DNA from: Chamaecyparis obtusa
Taxonomy: Eukaryota > Streptophyta > Pinopsida > Cupressales > Cupressaceae
Length of the DNA stretch: 64,000 bases
NCBI GenBank assembly: GCA_027943335.1
Contig: BSBK01001163.1
Location: 72,001-136,000, forward strand
Reading direction: 5' to 3'
A model generated the notes under the pieces. That model saw nothing but the letters and a program-made list of their open reading frames with translations, had not been told where the DNA came from and did no database searches. Positions 33,720 through 45,124 of this stretch are shown piece by piece (the first letter of the stretch is position 1; every line of letters begins with the position of its first letter). The position numbers and the translations under genes are program-made.

Positions 33720-35953
33720 ATGAGTCGGCTGAGGTTCACTGGGTCATATTTCAAGGACCACCTAGAGAATAATATGGGTGAAGAGCTTCGTACACTTGGT
33801 AGAAAACAATGGTCTAGGAGAAATCACATCAATACTAATTCCTCAGGACCTTCAAGAGATAGAATACCTACACCATGTACCCATGAAGCTTCATCTTCTT
33901 CTAATGAGCCCAAGCATGTCAAGAATGTCACACCTAGTGTACACTTTTCCCAAGAAGAAGAAATCATAGAAGTAGGTTATTTCCCTACAAGAGAAACCCT
34001 AGAACAATTGGGAGAAACTTTTGCTGCTGAAACTGCTTCATATGATTTTGAAAAATTGAGGGAAGAGGTGATTGCTTTAAGAAAGAAGGAGCATGACCAA
34101 TTGGCAGAGATTGCTAATAGAGTGAAAATAAGGGAACAACAAATTTATCAATTGCTCATGGAGAGGCAAGAACTTATCATCAAAACTAGGAGAAATGAAG
34201 CCCAAGCTAGGGATCTAAGCCAAAATGTTCAAGGTTTAGACAAAGAATTGTTTGGTGATATGGAGGTTTTGAGGAAATAGGCTCAGGATACCAAGCTTAA
34301 CCAAAATGAGTTTGAACGAACAGGCCATGTTCTCAGGAAATTGCACTGCTATGAAATCTAGAGAAATGAGGATATTAAAAATGCTCACAAGGAAGTCCCT
34401 GATAAGGGAAAATAAAAAAAGGTGAGTGTGAATATTAATGAGCCTAAGAAAATTGTTCTTGTTCCTAGTGTACCTTCTCAAACAAGTGTAGATTTGGAAA
34501 AAGCTAGAAAAGCTAAAGAAGATTTAGCTATTCAACTTGAGAGACTAGAATTGGAAGCTACTGCAAATGAGATGAAGAGGGAGATTTCTTTCTTACATGC
34601 CAATATAAAGACATCTGCTAGTAGCTCTATCCCTATTATCTCAATAATGATCCCACCCAATCAGCCTAATACTTCACTTCCAAATCCTCAAGCCCTTCAT
34701 CTTGGACAAAGTACACCTGGATCAAATCTGAATACAATTCAAGTTCCCCTTGTAGCTGGTGGTCCAATGGGGACTGTACCTTGTCAAAATATTGCAGCAA
34801 CCCCTCCAATCCAACCAAACTTCCAAAGGAGACTAGTCCATTTGGATAGGTATAGGCCTTTATTCTTTGATGGTATTCCTAGTCAACCCAATGCTGTCCC
34901 AAATGAAATCAGAAAGAAAATTCCATTGTTCACTAGAAATAATGTAATTACCTATGAAGAGCATTTGAAATTTTTCATAGATAAAGTTAATGATTATGAA
35001 ATTGAGCATGAAGATGTTATAATGAAGCTTTTTGTCTAGTCATTAATTGAAGATGCCCAAGATTGGTATAGGGGTTTGCCAGAGAATAGTATTGCATCAT
35101 GGGAGGAGTTTGTCAGATGTTTCAAGGAAGAATATGTAGAACATGTGAATTCAAGCTACATGCTCAATGAGTTTAACAATATCAAAAAAATTACAATGAG
35201 AGCATGTCAGAGTTTAATAGTAGGTTCCAAAAGGCTATGTATAAATTGTTCCAAGTATTAAGATTAGATGATGCAGTTTGCCTAACCACATATTTCAATT
35301 CTATGGATGGTAAAATGTCTTATCTATTAAGAGATAAGAATCCCCGTACCCTTAGGGATGCATTTAAATTGGCCATAAATATTGAAAGCAATCGAAAGGC
35401 ATATGGTCAAATGTACAAGAGGGATGAGGGTAGATTGTGGAAGGAAACCAGGCCACAACCTGCAAGGCCATCCAAAGAGGAGGATAAAATAGACAAAGGG
35501 GCTGGTATTAACAAAGAATTCCCAACAAAGTTTGACAAGGGTGGTAGAAATTTTCAAGATACTAGACCACCTTATCAGAGGCAGGATAGAATCCCCAACT
35601 TAAGAGATATGCTCTACAAGACAAATTGGAAAGATGGGAGGCCTATTCCTGACAACAATGAGCCCCAAAAGGGAAGAGATACACTAGATCCCTTGAAGAA
35701 AAGTACAACACATAATGTGGAAAATACCCCTTGGTGTGTGGCTTATAATATGCCTCATTCACCATTCCAATGTGTTGTGGCTCAGGCCTTGGGAGAGGAG
35801 GCCAATGATTCATATGTAGGAGATTATGAAGGATTTGAAAAGCCTGCTATTAACATGTTCACAAATGAAATAATGGAGGACCTTGTATCCTCAGATGATG
35901 AAGAGATTTGTCTTGATGTTGATCATAAGAGAATGATTTTCTTAGATTATTAA
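33720..35953 (+). pseudogene. gag: GypH gag
   Basis: Starts at ATG 33720 (MSRLRFTGSYFKDHLENN). It has a long N-terminal coiled coil (about 34040-34270, 34480-34600), a Pro/Asn-rich linker, then a Tat-type gag core: ITYEEHLKFFIDKVNDYEIE, SLIEDAQDWYRGL, ASWEEFVRCFKEEYVEH (34930-35140), and after a frameshift at the A7 run near 35185, EFNSRFQKAMYKLFQ (35204 on). In-frame TAG stops are at 34278, about 34359 and 35037, plus one TAA near 34413. The 35204-35953 part is Lys/Pro-rich and ends in TAA, with the protease frame continuing directly. I see no CCHC knuckle. Confidence 0.8.
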
Positions 35954-36883
35954 CAACAAATATTTACTCAATCTGATCATGATGAGTCTGATAATGATAA
36001 TTGTAAAGCTCATATGGTAGAATTAGGATCAGATGAGAAGCAATGGAGAAAGCCCAGTGAAGAAGAGATCAAAACTCTAACTATGGCTGCTATAACTCAA
36101 GCCAAGTCTTCATACAATTTGAGGGACAAAAAGGTGGATACTGATCAAGGAGTCCCTAGGTCAGTATTTGTTAAGGATAACCTTCAAAATAAGGATTCTC
36201 CAAAGCCTAATGTTGTAAATAATAAGGAGGAGGGTCATGTATTTGAGAAGAAAAAAGGAGAGGAAATTATTGCTGACAAGAATAAAAGGAAAATTGGCAG
36301 GCCTAAGGATTACCCTATTTTTTCTGCTGATCCTCCTACCTTTTACATAAGACAAGCTTTGTCCCAGATGAAAGTTTCAATCCCTTTGCTTGAAATGTTG
36401 AAAATTAAGGAGCATAAGACAACAACCCTAGCTCTCATAAGTGAACAAGGGATAGCTCCTCCCATGCAAGAGAAGGGAATTTTAGTAGAAGGGCCTATTT
36501 CAATTGATAACATCTTTGATGTATGTGTTGGAACTATTGTGACACAAGAGCCTTCCTCTATTGACCCTTTCTATGTGACACTAATTGTAAATAATTTTTT
36601 GTTGAAGAATTGTATGATTGACTCTGGTGCTACTACAATTGTAATGCCTTATCATGTAATGAAAGAGTTAGGATTACAATTTGACACGTCTAATGGAAGG
36701 TGCTATGCTATGGATAATAGGGCAGTACCTATTGTAGGAACTCTAATTGGAATTGAAGTAAAAATTGTTGTATTCCCAGAGGCCACATACAAAATGGATG
36801 TGGTTGTTGTTGATACAAAACCTCATTATGGTATGATGTTGTCAAGACAATGGGCTGCAGCAGTTGGTGGAAAATTGCAATAG
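35954..36883 (+). pseudogene. GypH aspartic protease
   Basis: In frame with the end of gag. A basic, low-complexity stretch precedes the protease fold at about 36590-36880: CMIDSGATTIVMPYHVMKEL with catalytic DSGA, RAVPIVGTLIGIEV, and the flap-distal MMLSRQWAAAVGG. A frameshift at about 36880 passes the reading to the next frame, which carries the RNase H. Confidence 0.85.
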
Positions 36884-37500
36884 AATTATCATATGCTACT
36901 ATCCCAGTCGATGGGACTGAGGTAAAATTGTATAGGGAGCCTTGTTCCTTAGTCATGATTGAAAAGGTTGCACCAAAAGATTTGAACTACTTTGTAGATA
37001 TTGACATGAACAATTTCATGATTGAGGAGGTAGTACCCCAGATGAAAAACATAGATCCAATTGTGGATGAGTTGATACTACAACAAGATGGGCTTTGGAA
37101 AATGTTTTTTGATGGTGGATGCTCCAAGGAAGGATCAAGAGCTGGTGTAGTTTTGATTTCCCCATCAGGTATTACATTTAAATACTCCTTTTTGTTGACT
37201 TTTGAATGCACCAATAATATTGCTGAGTATGAGGTTTTAATATTGGGACTAGATGTAGCCATAAAGCATGGTATCAAATATTTAAAGGTTCATGGTGACT
37301 CCCAATTAATTATAGCCCAAGTAAGATCTCAGTATGTTGCCAAGGATGAAAGATTGAAATTGTATAAACATGTTGTCTAGGATAGACTAGAGTTTTTTGA
37401 TGCTTTCAATCTACTTTGGGTAGAAAGATCCAATAATATCATGGCAGATTTTCTTGCTAATGGTTCCCTTAAGAGTGATGATATTACCCTCACTGGTGTT
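36884..37500 (+). pseudogene. GypH extra RNase H, located before RT
   Basis: RNase HI-type fold: LWKMFFDGGCSKEGSRAGVV (first catalytic Asp), TFECTNNIAEYEVLILGLDV (catalytic Glu in AEYE), KVHGDSQLIIAQVRSQYVAK (second Asp in GDSQ), and WVERSNNIMADFLAN (last Asp) at 37420-37470. This is the archaeal-like second RNase H of the Tat lineage, which degrades RNA in hybrids or trims primers. In the better known Tat arrangement it follows the RT-RNase H pair; here it precedes RT, and the ordinary RNase H is also present at 38710-39140. TAG at 37378 interrupts it. Confidence 0.85.
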
Positions 37501-38703
37501 TCTATGCTAGAAATCAAAAGTAGGCCTACAGTGCCTAACAATGTATATAATTGGCAAGTTTTTGAGGATGATTTTGATATCCTTAGATTTCTTTAGGGCC
37601 TTGATCAGTATGATGGCCAACAAATAGATTTCAATGAAGCACAACAGTGTGTTGAGGGAAAGGAGTGTATCATGGGAAATGAGATAGTACAGTTACCCTC
37701 AAATCATATATGTAAAGGGTTAGTGCAGCTAGAGGGAATGTTCAAAATAAATGATGGTTATCTGTCTCAAAAGTCTAACACTAAAATGGAGGACATAGAG
37801 GGAATAAGATGAGGATCTAAAACCTCCCCACAAATGGTGTACATTGGAAAGAAATTGAGCAGAGAGGTCAGAGGAAATCTGATAAGACTTTTGAAGAGAT
37901 ACAAGCATGTATTTTCTTGGTCTTATGATGATCTCAAGGCATATAGGGCTGATTTGTTTCATCATGAGATCCCTCTAAAAGAAGATACTAAACCATTCAG
38001 ATAGAAACAAAGACCTATTAACCCTTTGCTAGCTACAAAGATGTAGGTTGAATTGACAAAATTAAGAGATGCTGGCATCATAGAACCAATTAGGCATTCT
38101 ACATGGGTTTCCAATCTTGTGCCAGTCAGGAAAAAGAATGGTGACATAAGACTTTGTGTTGATTTTAGAAACCTGAATGTGGCTTCATTAAAAGATAATT
38201 ATGGATTGCCTAATATGGAAGCCATGCTACATAAGGTAACTAGTTGTGATCTCTTGTCAATGATGGATGGTTTCTCGGGTTACAATCAAGTGCTGGTCAA
38301 AGAATCAGAGTAGTTTAAGACCACATTTACAACCCCACGGGGAACATATGTATATATTCACATGCCTTTTGGTTTAAAAAATGTTGGAGCAACTTTTCAG
38401 AGAGCAATGGATGTTGCATTCAAGGAACTAATCAATGTCTTGATGGTTGTATATCAGGATGATCTTATTGCTTATTCTAAAAGGGATGAGGACTATTGTT
38501 GTCACTTGGAAAAGGTCATTGTCAAGGCCTTAGAATTTGGTGTTTCCTTAAATCCAAAAAAATGTCAATTTGCTATGACAGAGGGGAAGTTACTTGGACA
38601 TATAGTATCAAAAGAAGGAGTTAGGATTGATCCTGAAAGAGTAGAGCCAATCAAGAAGGTCCTTCCACCAAAAGGGTGTGCAATCTTTCTTAGGGAACAT
38701 TAA
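37501..38703 (+). pseudogene. GypH reverse transcriptase
   Basis: A linker (37501-37820) precedes RT. RT segments: IPLKEDTKPFR, RKKNGDIRLCVDFRNLN, LSMMDGFSGYNQVLV, HMPFGLKNVGATFQRAMDVA, and the catalytic YQDD at about 38450-38461, then LNPKKCQFAMTEGKLLGHIV. The catalytic Asp of the FSK(I/M)D-type motif reads MMDGF, as is usual in Tat RT. TAG stops are at about 37594, 38002, 38044 and 38311; a single TGA is near 37809. Confidence 0.88.
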
Positions 38704-39140
38704 TTTTGTTAGGAGATTTATTGCTAATTTTGCAGAGTGTGTGAAGCCTATAGTCAAACTTTTGAAAAAGGATGCAAAATTTGATTGGAACTCTGAGGCT
38801 CAATAGGCCTTTGAGAAAATTAAACAAGCAATCTAGGAAGCCCCTATTTTGGTGTCACCTAATTATTCAAAGCCATTTTCTCTATTCTCCTTTGCATCCT
38901 TTCACACAATTGCTACCATCCTGTTGCAAAAGGATCAAGAAGGTCTTGAACATCCTATAGCCTTTTTCAGTAAGTCATTATAGTCAGCTGAATTAAATTA
39001 TGAATTAATGGAAAAGAAGGCATATGCACTAGTAAAGGTTGTTAAATCTTTTAGACCCTATCTTGTCTGTGCAAAGATTAATGCATATGTACCTCATGCA
39101 GTAGTGAAAGATATTTTGGTGCAAAGTGACGTCAGAGGAA
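38704..39140 (+). pseudogene. GypH RT connection and ordinary gypsy RNase H
   Basis: After a frame change at 38700 the reading continues FVRRFIANFAECVKPIVKLL, KFDWNSEAQ, AFEKIKQAI, APILVSPNYSKPF, HPIAFFSKSL, LNYELMEKKAYALVKVV. This is the gypsy RNase H, strongly degraded: the usual first catalytic Asp region reads FSLFSFASFHTIATIL and seems lost. Degeneration of this domain alongside retention of the extra RNase H is the pattern expected if the latter took over the function, but it could equally be random decay. Confidence 0.75.
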
Positions 39141-40547
39141 AAAAGATGGAAGTGGATCAATAAGATTCAAGAGTTTGATATTGAACTCCACATTACCAAA
39201 TTCGTAAGAGGTTTGGGACTTGCAAAATTAATGACTGAGGAGAAAATGGATCTCATACAAGTGAATGATGTTGATGTCAAGGAGACTACAATCACTAGTA
39301 TTGAAATGCAACCATGGTACAAAGATGTTATTTATTTTATAAAAAATGCTAAGTGTCCACAAGATTTGAATGATAATCAAAGGAGAATTTTGAGACTACA
39401 GACCCAAAGGTACGTACTAATCTAGGGTGATTCGTATTGGAAAGATAATCATGGAATTCTATTGTTTTGTCTAGACAAACACCAATCAGAAAAGGTATTG
39501 AAAGAAATACACTCTAAGTTGTGTGGACGATATCATTATTCTCATTCCACAACTCATAAGATTTTGAGGGCTAGATATTATTGGCCTATGTTATTTAAAG
39601 ATACTCATTCTTTTGTTAGAAAGTGTGAGCCATGCCAAAGATTTTCTAAGAAACTAAAATTCTTAGGGGCATTATTGTTGAACCCTATTATTGGAGAAGC
39701 TCCTTTTGCAATGTGGGGTATGGACTTTATTGGAGAATTTTCTAAAAAATCTAGTGGGGGACATAGTCATATTCTAGTGGCTACTGATTATTTTACCAAA
39801 TGGATAGAGGCTATCCCAACCAAAAGGGCAACTAGTGTTGTTGTAATTGAGTTCTTGATGAACAATGTAATCACTAGATTTGGTGTTCCCATCAAATTGG
39901 TTGTAGATAATGCTATGAGTTTTAGATCTCAAGAGATCACTAATATTTTTTCAGAGATGGAAATAATTTTGTCTTATTCATCTCCTTACCATCCACAAGA
40001 AAATGGGTAGGTAGAATCCAGTAATAAGAGTATCTTGCAAATTTTGAAGAAAACCCTGGAAAAGAATAAAAGGAGTTGGCATACAAAATTGAAACTAGCA
40101 TTGTGGGCTGATAGGATTGTAGATAAAAGAGCTACAAGGAAACCCCCTTTTGAAATGGTATATGGTTTAAAGTCTAAGCTCCCAATAAACAACTTCTTAC
40201 CAATTTACAAATTCATGCAAGAAGAAGGCATGGAAATCAGTGATCCATTGAAGGATAGAATGATTCAGTTGGTGGAATTGGATGAGATCAAAAGAGAAGG
40301 ACAAAAGGAAAATATGAAGTTGCAACAAAAAATGAAATATCTTTTTTATAAAAGAGCAACTGTGAGAAAATTCCAGCCTGGTAACATGGTTCTTCAGTGG
40401 AATGCCAGAGCTGAAGACAAGGGGAAACACAAAATATTTGAGTCTTTATGGATGGGACCTTTTATTGTTCATCAAAATCATGGAAAGGATTCATTTTTTT
40501 TGCAAAATTTGGATGGTGGAGAAGAGGAATTGCCAGTGCATGGATAG
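39141..40547 (+). pseudogene. GypH integrase
   Basis: HHCC module: IHSKLCGRYHYSHSTTH and CEPCQRF (39495-39640). Catalytic core: MWGMDFIGEF (Asp), LVVDNAMSF (Asp), HPQENG then VESSNKS (Glu), at 39710-40035, with a TAG between at 40008-40010. The C-terminal region includes RKFQPGNMVL and a GPF module (LWMGPFIVHQN), ending LPVHG at 40547 as is typical of Tat pol. There is no chromodomain. It inserts the DNA copy in the nucleus. Confidence 0.88.
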
Positions 40548-40735
40548 TTCCTAAAGTTTTTCTTCAGTTAGTTCTTTTCTTTTTCCATGCACAGTAGGTA
40601 TGTATATGTGCATAGGTGTGTTTGTTTCTATTGTGTGTTGTTTCCTACTTTAGGTTAAGGTTTTGTGGTCTACCTCCTAGAGATTCATTAGTTCTTGCTA
40701 TGATCTTGCATTCAAGCATCCTCAGATAGAGCCAC
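40548..40735 (+). other. GypH 3' untranslated stretch
   Basis: Short noncoding segment between the integrase end and the right LTR. I see no convincing long polypurine run; the bases just before the LTR are CTCAGATAGAGCCAC. Confidence 0.5.
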
Positions 40736-43075
40736 TGTTGGGTATATTCTTAGTTTTCTGAGGTTTTTGTTCAAATTTTTGTTTAGTCTCCTTGTAAGTG
40801 TTTTTTTCTGGTCAAGGGTTCTTAAAATTCATCAAAATTGCTTTAACCAAGTTCAAAAATCCTTGCCCTAGGTCTCTCTTTTTATGTCTTTTTGAGTGTT
40901 ACTTTTTCAGTCATTTAAGTTCTAAAAAGCATGTGCTCTATTTTCATCACCACGCAAAGGTCATATCTTTAATTTTTTCCATAGGTCTAAAGGCCCAGTG
41001 ATATTAATATTTCCTAAGTCCTTAAGGCCTTATCTTTCTAAATGTTTTAGTGTTCTTTGAATCTTGAAATCCTTAGTTGATCGACAGTTGTCATGTAATC
41101 GCATGGGATCTTTCAAGCCTATGTGATCATGCAACTAGTCATTGATTTTACTTTATAACATAGTGTTTCAGAAGGAGTGGAACCATTGATGGGTGTACAT
41201 AAGTGATGGTTTCTCATTGGTTGAAAGTGAAGTGGGATCGATTGCATGAGGAATCAATGACAGAGGAAAGATCTAATGGTTGTCTTATGTTCACATGGGA
41301 TCTTTCAAGCTTATGTGATCATAAGACTAGCCATCGATCTTGCATAAAAGCCATGAAATATTGGTGATTCAATGAGTATGTAGTCTCTTGTTCACTTAAT
41401 ATCTAGCGGTCTCATGTAAACTCTTAGTGACCTAGCATGGCGGTGTTCGCTTATTCTCAGAATTGGGTGGCTAAGGATTGTATCACTCAGTGATTTGGTG
41501 AACACCATTGATTATCTGTAAGATTGAAAGTCATGTTTCAATCTCAAAATGATAATTAAGTAGGATGCTTTCCTAAATAGTGAAAGTGCTTTGGATTTAG
41601 GAAGATGCAACAGTATAATTGACAACTTATTTAAAGTTGAAAGTGATTGCATAAGGTTTGTAGCAGATGCTAGAAGTGTAATTGATTCAATGTGGGATCA
41701 GCAGATCAAAACATTATAGGAGTTGCAAGCTTACATTTGGCCATCTGATGATGAAGTGGTAGCATGGGACAAACTAATAAAGAAAAGGAAGAAGAAGCCA
41801 GCTGCCTGAGTGATAGAAGAAGAAGAAGAATAGAGTACAAATGGCACTTGATCCAAAATTTGAGGGAGAGCATGTTTCAAACAAGGGATGATGTAGGTTA
41901 GTTGGATGGTGGTCATCATTCATGCAAAAAATTTAGCAACTGCTCTAAAATATCTTTAGACAAAGGTGCGACTTGTAAAATTGTTAAGTAGTTGAGAACT
42001 ATAGTCTGTTATCTTAATTAATATCTTTCACTTTGTACTTTTGTTTTTAGTGCAAGATCCTTTCCCATCCATCCAAATCTTTTTGCATCCTTTCGAGGAT
42101 TCTAAGATGGCTATGGGTATATATAGCAAGTTTTTTCTCATTTGTAGGGGGATACAATTTTGTAAAGAAGGTTTTGAATGTAGAGGTTTATTTTCTGCTA
42201 AGTTTGAAAAACTATACTAAAACTTTTGAAAGACTGATACAAAATACTGGAACTACTTTCCTATCATTTTTTGTCTTCAAACATTTGTGTTTTGATTCTC
42301 TTATGCATTTTATCGCAAGGATTTTCAATGCATTGTTTACTAGGTAAATATAGGGGTTGAGCTTAAGTATCTTTCAAGGAAAGAAGAAATCTTAGGGGAG
42401 GTCTCTAGGAATTAATTTTCTGAGTATGAATTTGATGACAAATATGGGAATTGAAAGAGTGAAATGTCAAGCATTTCATTTTGTTTTTTATTATACTTGT
42501 CTTAGTATGATTCAGTGGATGTGGGGTTTGACTCTATTTCCCAATAAATAAGGCACTGGTTTAAACTATACTTACATTTGTATGACCAAAAAAATACAAA
42601 TAACTGATGAATTTTACTTTTATTGCATAGTCTCTACCTGAAAGTCATTCTATGACAAGTTCATATATGTTTATTGTAATGCTTTAAAGAAGCCCTTAAA
42701 AGAGGTTATCCTTCCTTGAGTTTAACTCAGAAAAAGAAGAAGGACGAATATCCTTATGCCACTGTCTCATGTCATTTCATTCATAATTTTCATCATAGTG
42801 TTATGTATTAGGATGATTTGGGGAGCAGTAAGAATTGTGATGTTTTATTGAATCAATCCTAAGAGAAAATAGTATAGCAGTGAAGGAGCTAATTCACAAT
42901 CAAAGGCTCATTTATATAGGTAAACCCACTTGAGTTTATACACAAAGTGAAGAAGGCTTGAAGCCTTAATATGTTAGTGCTTCATTTTTTTAGATGCATC
43001 TATTGGGACTATTGGAGTTATAGTTTTATCAAGAGTTTTTGAATTATAAATCATCTGTAGATCTGAGCACTAACA
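40736..43075 (+). repeat. GypH 3' LTR, internally deleted
   Basis: It starts TGTTGGGTATATTC and ends GAGCACTAACA. Compared with the left LTR it lacks 4,452 bp; the junction is at AAATG (41547-41551), a 5-bp word present at both ends of the missing block (27548-27552 and 32000-32004). After the junction, 41552-41833 keeps the tail of the LTR ORF (LIKKRKKKPAA, EEEEE). Confidence 0.9.
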
Positions 43076-44230
43076 ATGCCTATGATTTTGTAAATAAATT
43101 CCTACCATGTCAACAACATTCTAATCTGATTCATGCTCCATCACAAGACTTGCAACCCATTGTACCACCATGGTCCTTTTCATGTTGGGGATTCAACCTC
43201 ATTATTTTGATCACTCCCCTTTCCTCAGATGGACATAAGTATATCATAACTGCCACTAAATATTTCACAAAATGGGTTGAAGAAATTCCACTCATCCTAA
43301 CTCGAGGCATTCAAATATCTAAGTTCATCCTCTACCATATCATTTATCACTTTTGCATCCCTTCCACCATCTTCATAGATCATGGTACACCTTTCGAAAA
43401 CTAGCATGCATATGATCTATGTGCTAGAATTTTCTTCCATCACCATCTCTCCAGCCCAGACTTCCCTCAAGGAAATGACCAAGCTGAGGAAACCAATGAA
43501 ACCATCCTCAAAATCCTTAAAAAGGTTTTCAATGATTCTGGTCATGAATGGAATTTGAAAATCAATCCCACCCTCTAGGCCTACCACATTCCATTTTATA
43601 CTCCCATAGGAACCATCCCATACTCCCTTGTATATGGTGCCAAGGCCATCTTACCAATTAAGGTCGAGCTACCTTCATTGTGCATATCCATGAATAAATA
43701 TGCCACTGATGAAGACTATCATGTGGCATATTGTACCTAGCTAGACCTATTAGATGAGAAGAGGTAGTGAGCATATGATCACTTGGTTGTATACCAAAAC
43801 CTAGACAAACAAAGCTACAACAAAAAGTTCCACCCTAGATAGTTCTAGGTGGGTGACATGGTCTTGAAAGAGAATCATAAAGTACAAAAAAATTGAGAGA
43901 AAGGAAAGTTTGAACCTACTTGGTTGGGTCCTTATATTGTCACAACATGTTTTGGCATAGGAGCCTATCATTTATCTACACCAGAAGGAGAACCCCTAAA
44001 TGATCCTATCAATATCATCCATCAAAAGTGATTCTATGCTTTAACCATCTCCTATGTACCTAAAATAATCTATAAAAATTGTAAAAGTCCTAAAAAAATC
44101 ATTGTCTTGGTGAAAACCAGGTAAATAGGAACCTTGATGATAGCAACAAAAAAACAAAAAAAACTAGAAAATATATAAAAAAATCAAAAAATCACAATGG
44201 TGAAAACTTGGCAATCAAGAACCTTACAAA
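43076..44230 (+). pseudogene. GypG integrase core and C-terminus
   Basis: Continuation of 26734 after GypH. FVNKFLPCQQHSN completes the zinc module. The core has WGFNLIILITPL (the first catalytic Asp position reads N), FIDHGTPF (Asp in place), and GNDQAEETNETILKIL (Glu region). Then YNKKFHPR, VGDMVLKENHKVQ and PTWLGPYIV (GPY module), YHLSTPEGEPLNDPINI. Stops are frequent. The tail (44090-44230) repeats GTGAAAAC(C/T)(A/T)GG(C/T)AA-type words, as seen after Tat-type pol. No LTR of GypG is found. Confidence 0.82.
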
Positions 44231-44683
44231 GAAGAGGAAGTGATCACAAAGATTCTTAGATCATTGACACCTGTTTATATGACTAAAGTGCAAGAAATAG
44301 AGGAGATCATACATTTGACAATAAATTTAACAAAGATATGTGGATTGGTATATTAGCTACCTTTGAGGCCATGAAACTTGGAGATTCATTACCTAATCCT
44401 AAATAAGCATTTAAGGCAACTATATTCATAATGAAAAGAGGACTTTATCAAGTCTAGAGAGAAATAGAAGAAATGATGTGCGAGAAGAGGTTGATGATTA
44501 TGATGATGAATGAGAAAAGATACAGGAAGAAGAAAATAATTTAGATGAGATTATGACCCTAATCTCAAGAAGAGCAAAGAGAGGTAAAGGTAATTTTTAA
44601 GGAAATCTACCCCAAAAATGTTTTTCATGTAATTGTAGCATTGGAAAATGGAAGCACTTCCATTTAAGATTGGTTTAGCGCTC
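44231..44683 (+). pseudogene. Copia-type gag fragment
   Basis: Frame-damaged plus-strand fragment. KILRSLTPVYMTKVQEIEE, then LATFEAMKLGDSLPNP, IKSREK and a decayed zinc knuckle (CFSCNCSIGKWKHFHL). This is the C-terminal half of a UBN2-type Copia gag. It abuts the end of GypG with no visible LTR or target duplication, so it is a truncated relic. Confidence 0.7.
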
Positions 44684-44830
44684 TGAGTAAGTGGTTTGGG
44701 GTAATGTTAAATGCCTTGAATAGGTCTTTGACTTGGATCTAGCTTTTTCCCCTATTCTACCCCATTTTCGAATTCCAATCTGCATAACATTGCCATCTTG
44801 AATTGAAATTATGAGATTCTTAACCTCAGG

Positions 44831-44910
44831 GTCAAGGTCGACCTCGACCCTGACATAGGTCAAGATTGACCTTGACCCTAAACTATGTCAAGGTCGACCT
44901 CGACCATAAC
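44831..44910 (+). repeat. 28-bp tandem repeat, three units, upstream of a TATA box
   Basis: Units start at 44831, 44859 and 44887 (GTCAAGGTCGACCTCGACC, GTCAAGATTGACCTTGACC, then the first again). Each contains a near-perfect palindrome AGGTCGACCT. It lies about 210 bp before the TATA box at 45117, where LTR enhancer repeats are commonly found. A related GGTCAAGGTCAACCT occurs at about 45738. Confidence 0.8.
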
Positions 44911-45116
44911 CCAAGGCCCAAATTTCAAAATCCTAAAGTTTTTAGATGTCAGGTTTTAGAAATATTTATTTCCCACTTTCGGGTTGGCTGTTCCGGGCTT
45001 TGAAATAGTAAAATCTTAAATTATATTTAATTTAATTCCATTTCTAGGGGTAAAGGTTTAAATGGGAATTTATTTCTCCTATGTAGGCCTCTCTAGAATT
45101 TTGTTCCCTAGACTAG

Positions 45117-45124
45117 TATAAAAG
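45117..45124 (+). promoter_or_regulatory. TATA box of the presumed GypI LTR
   Basis: TATAAAAG in the context CTAGTATAAAAGGAAGC, followed by a C/T-rich stretch with likely start sites. Confidence 0.6.

Larger units (their letters stand above)
26735..43075 (+). mobile_element. GypH: 16.3-kb Tat-like gypsy element with an ORF-bearing LTR
   Basis: LTRs at 26735-33529 (6,795 bp) and 40736-43075 (2,340 bp) start T(G/A)TTGG(G/C)TATATTCTTAG and end GAGCACTAACA, flanked by the perfect 5-bp duplication ATGCC (26730-26734 and 43076-43080). The primer site follows the left LTR. The interior (33530-40735) codes in order gag, protease, an extra RNase H, RT, RNase H and integrase, all interrupted mainly by TAG codons and a few frameshifts. 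The right LTR lacks 4,452 bp present in the left one. Removal of GypH restores the GypG integrase reading (HDAY|DFVNKF). Confidence 0.93.
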
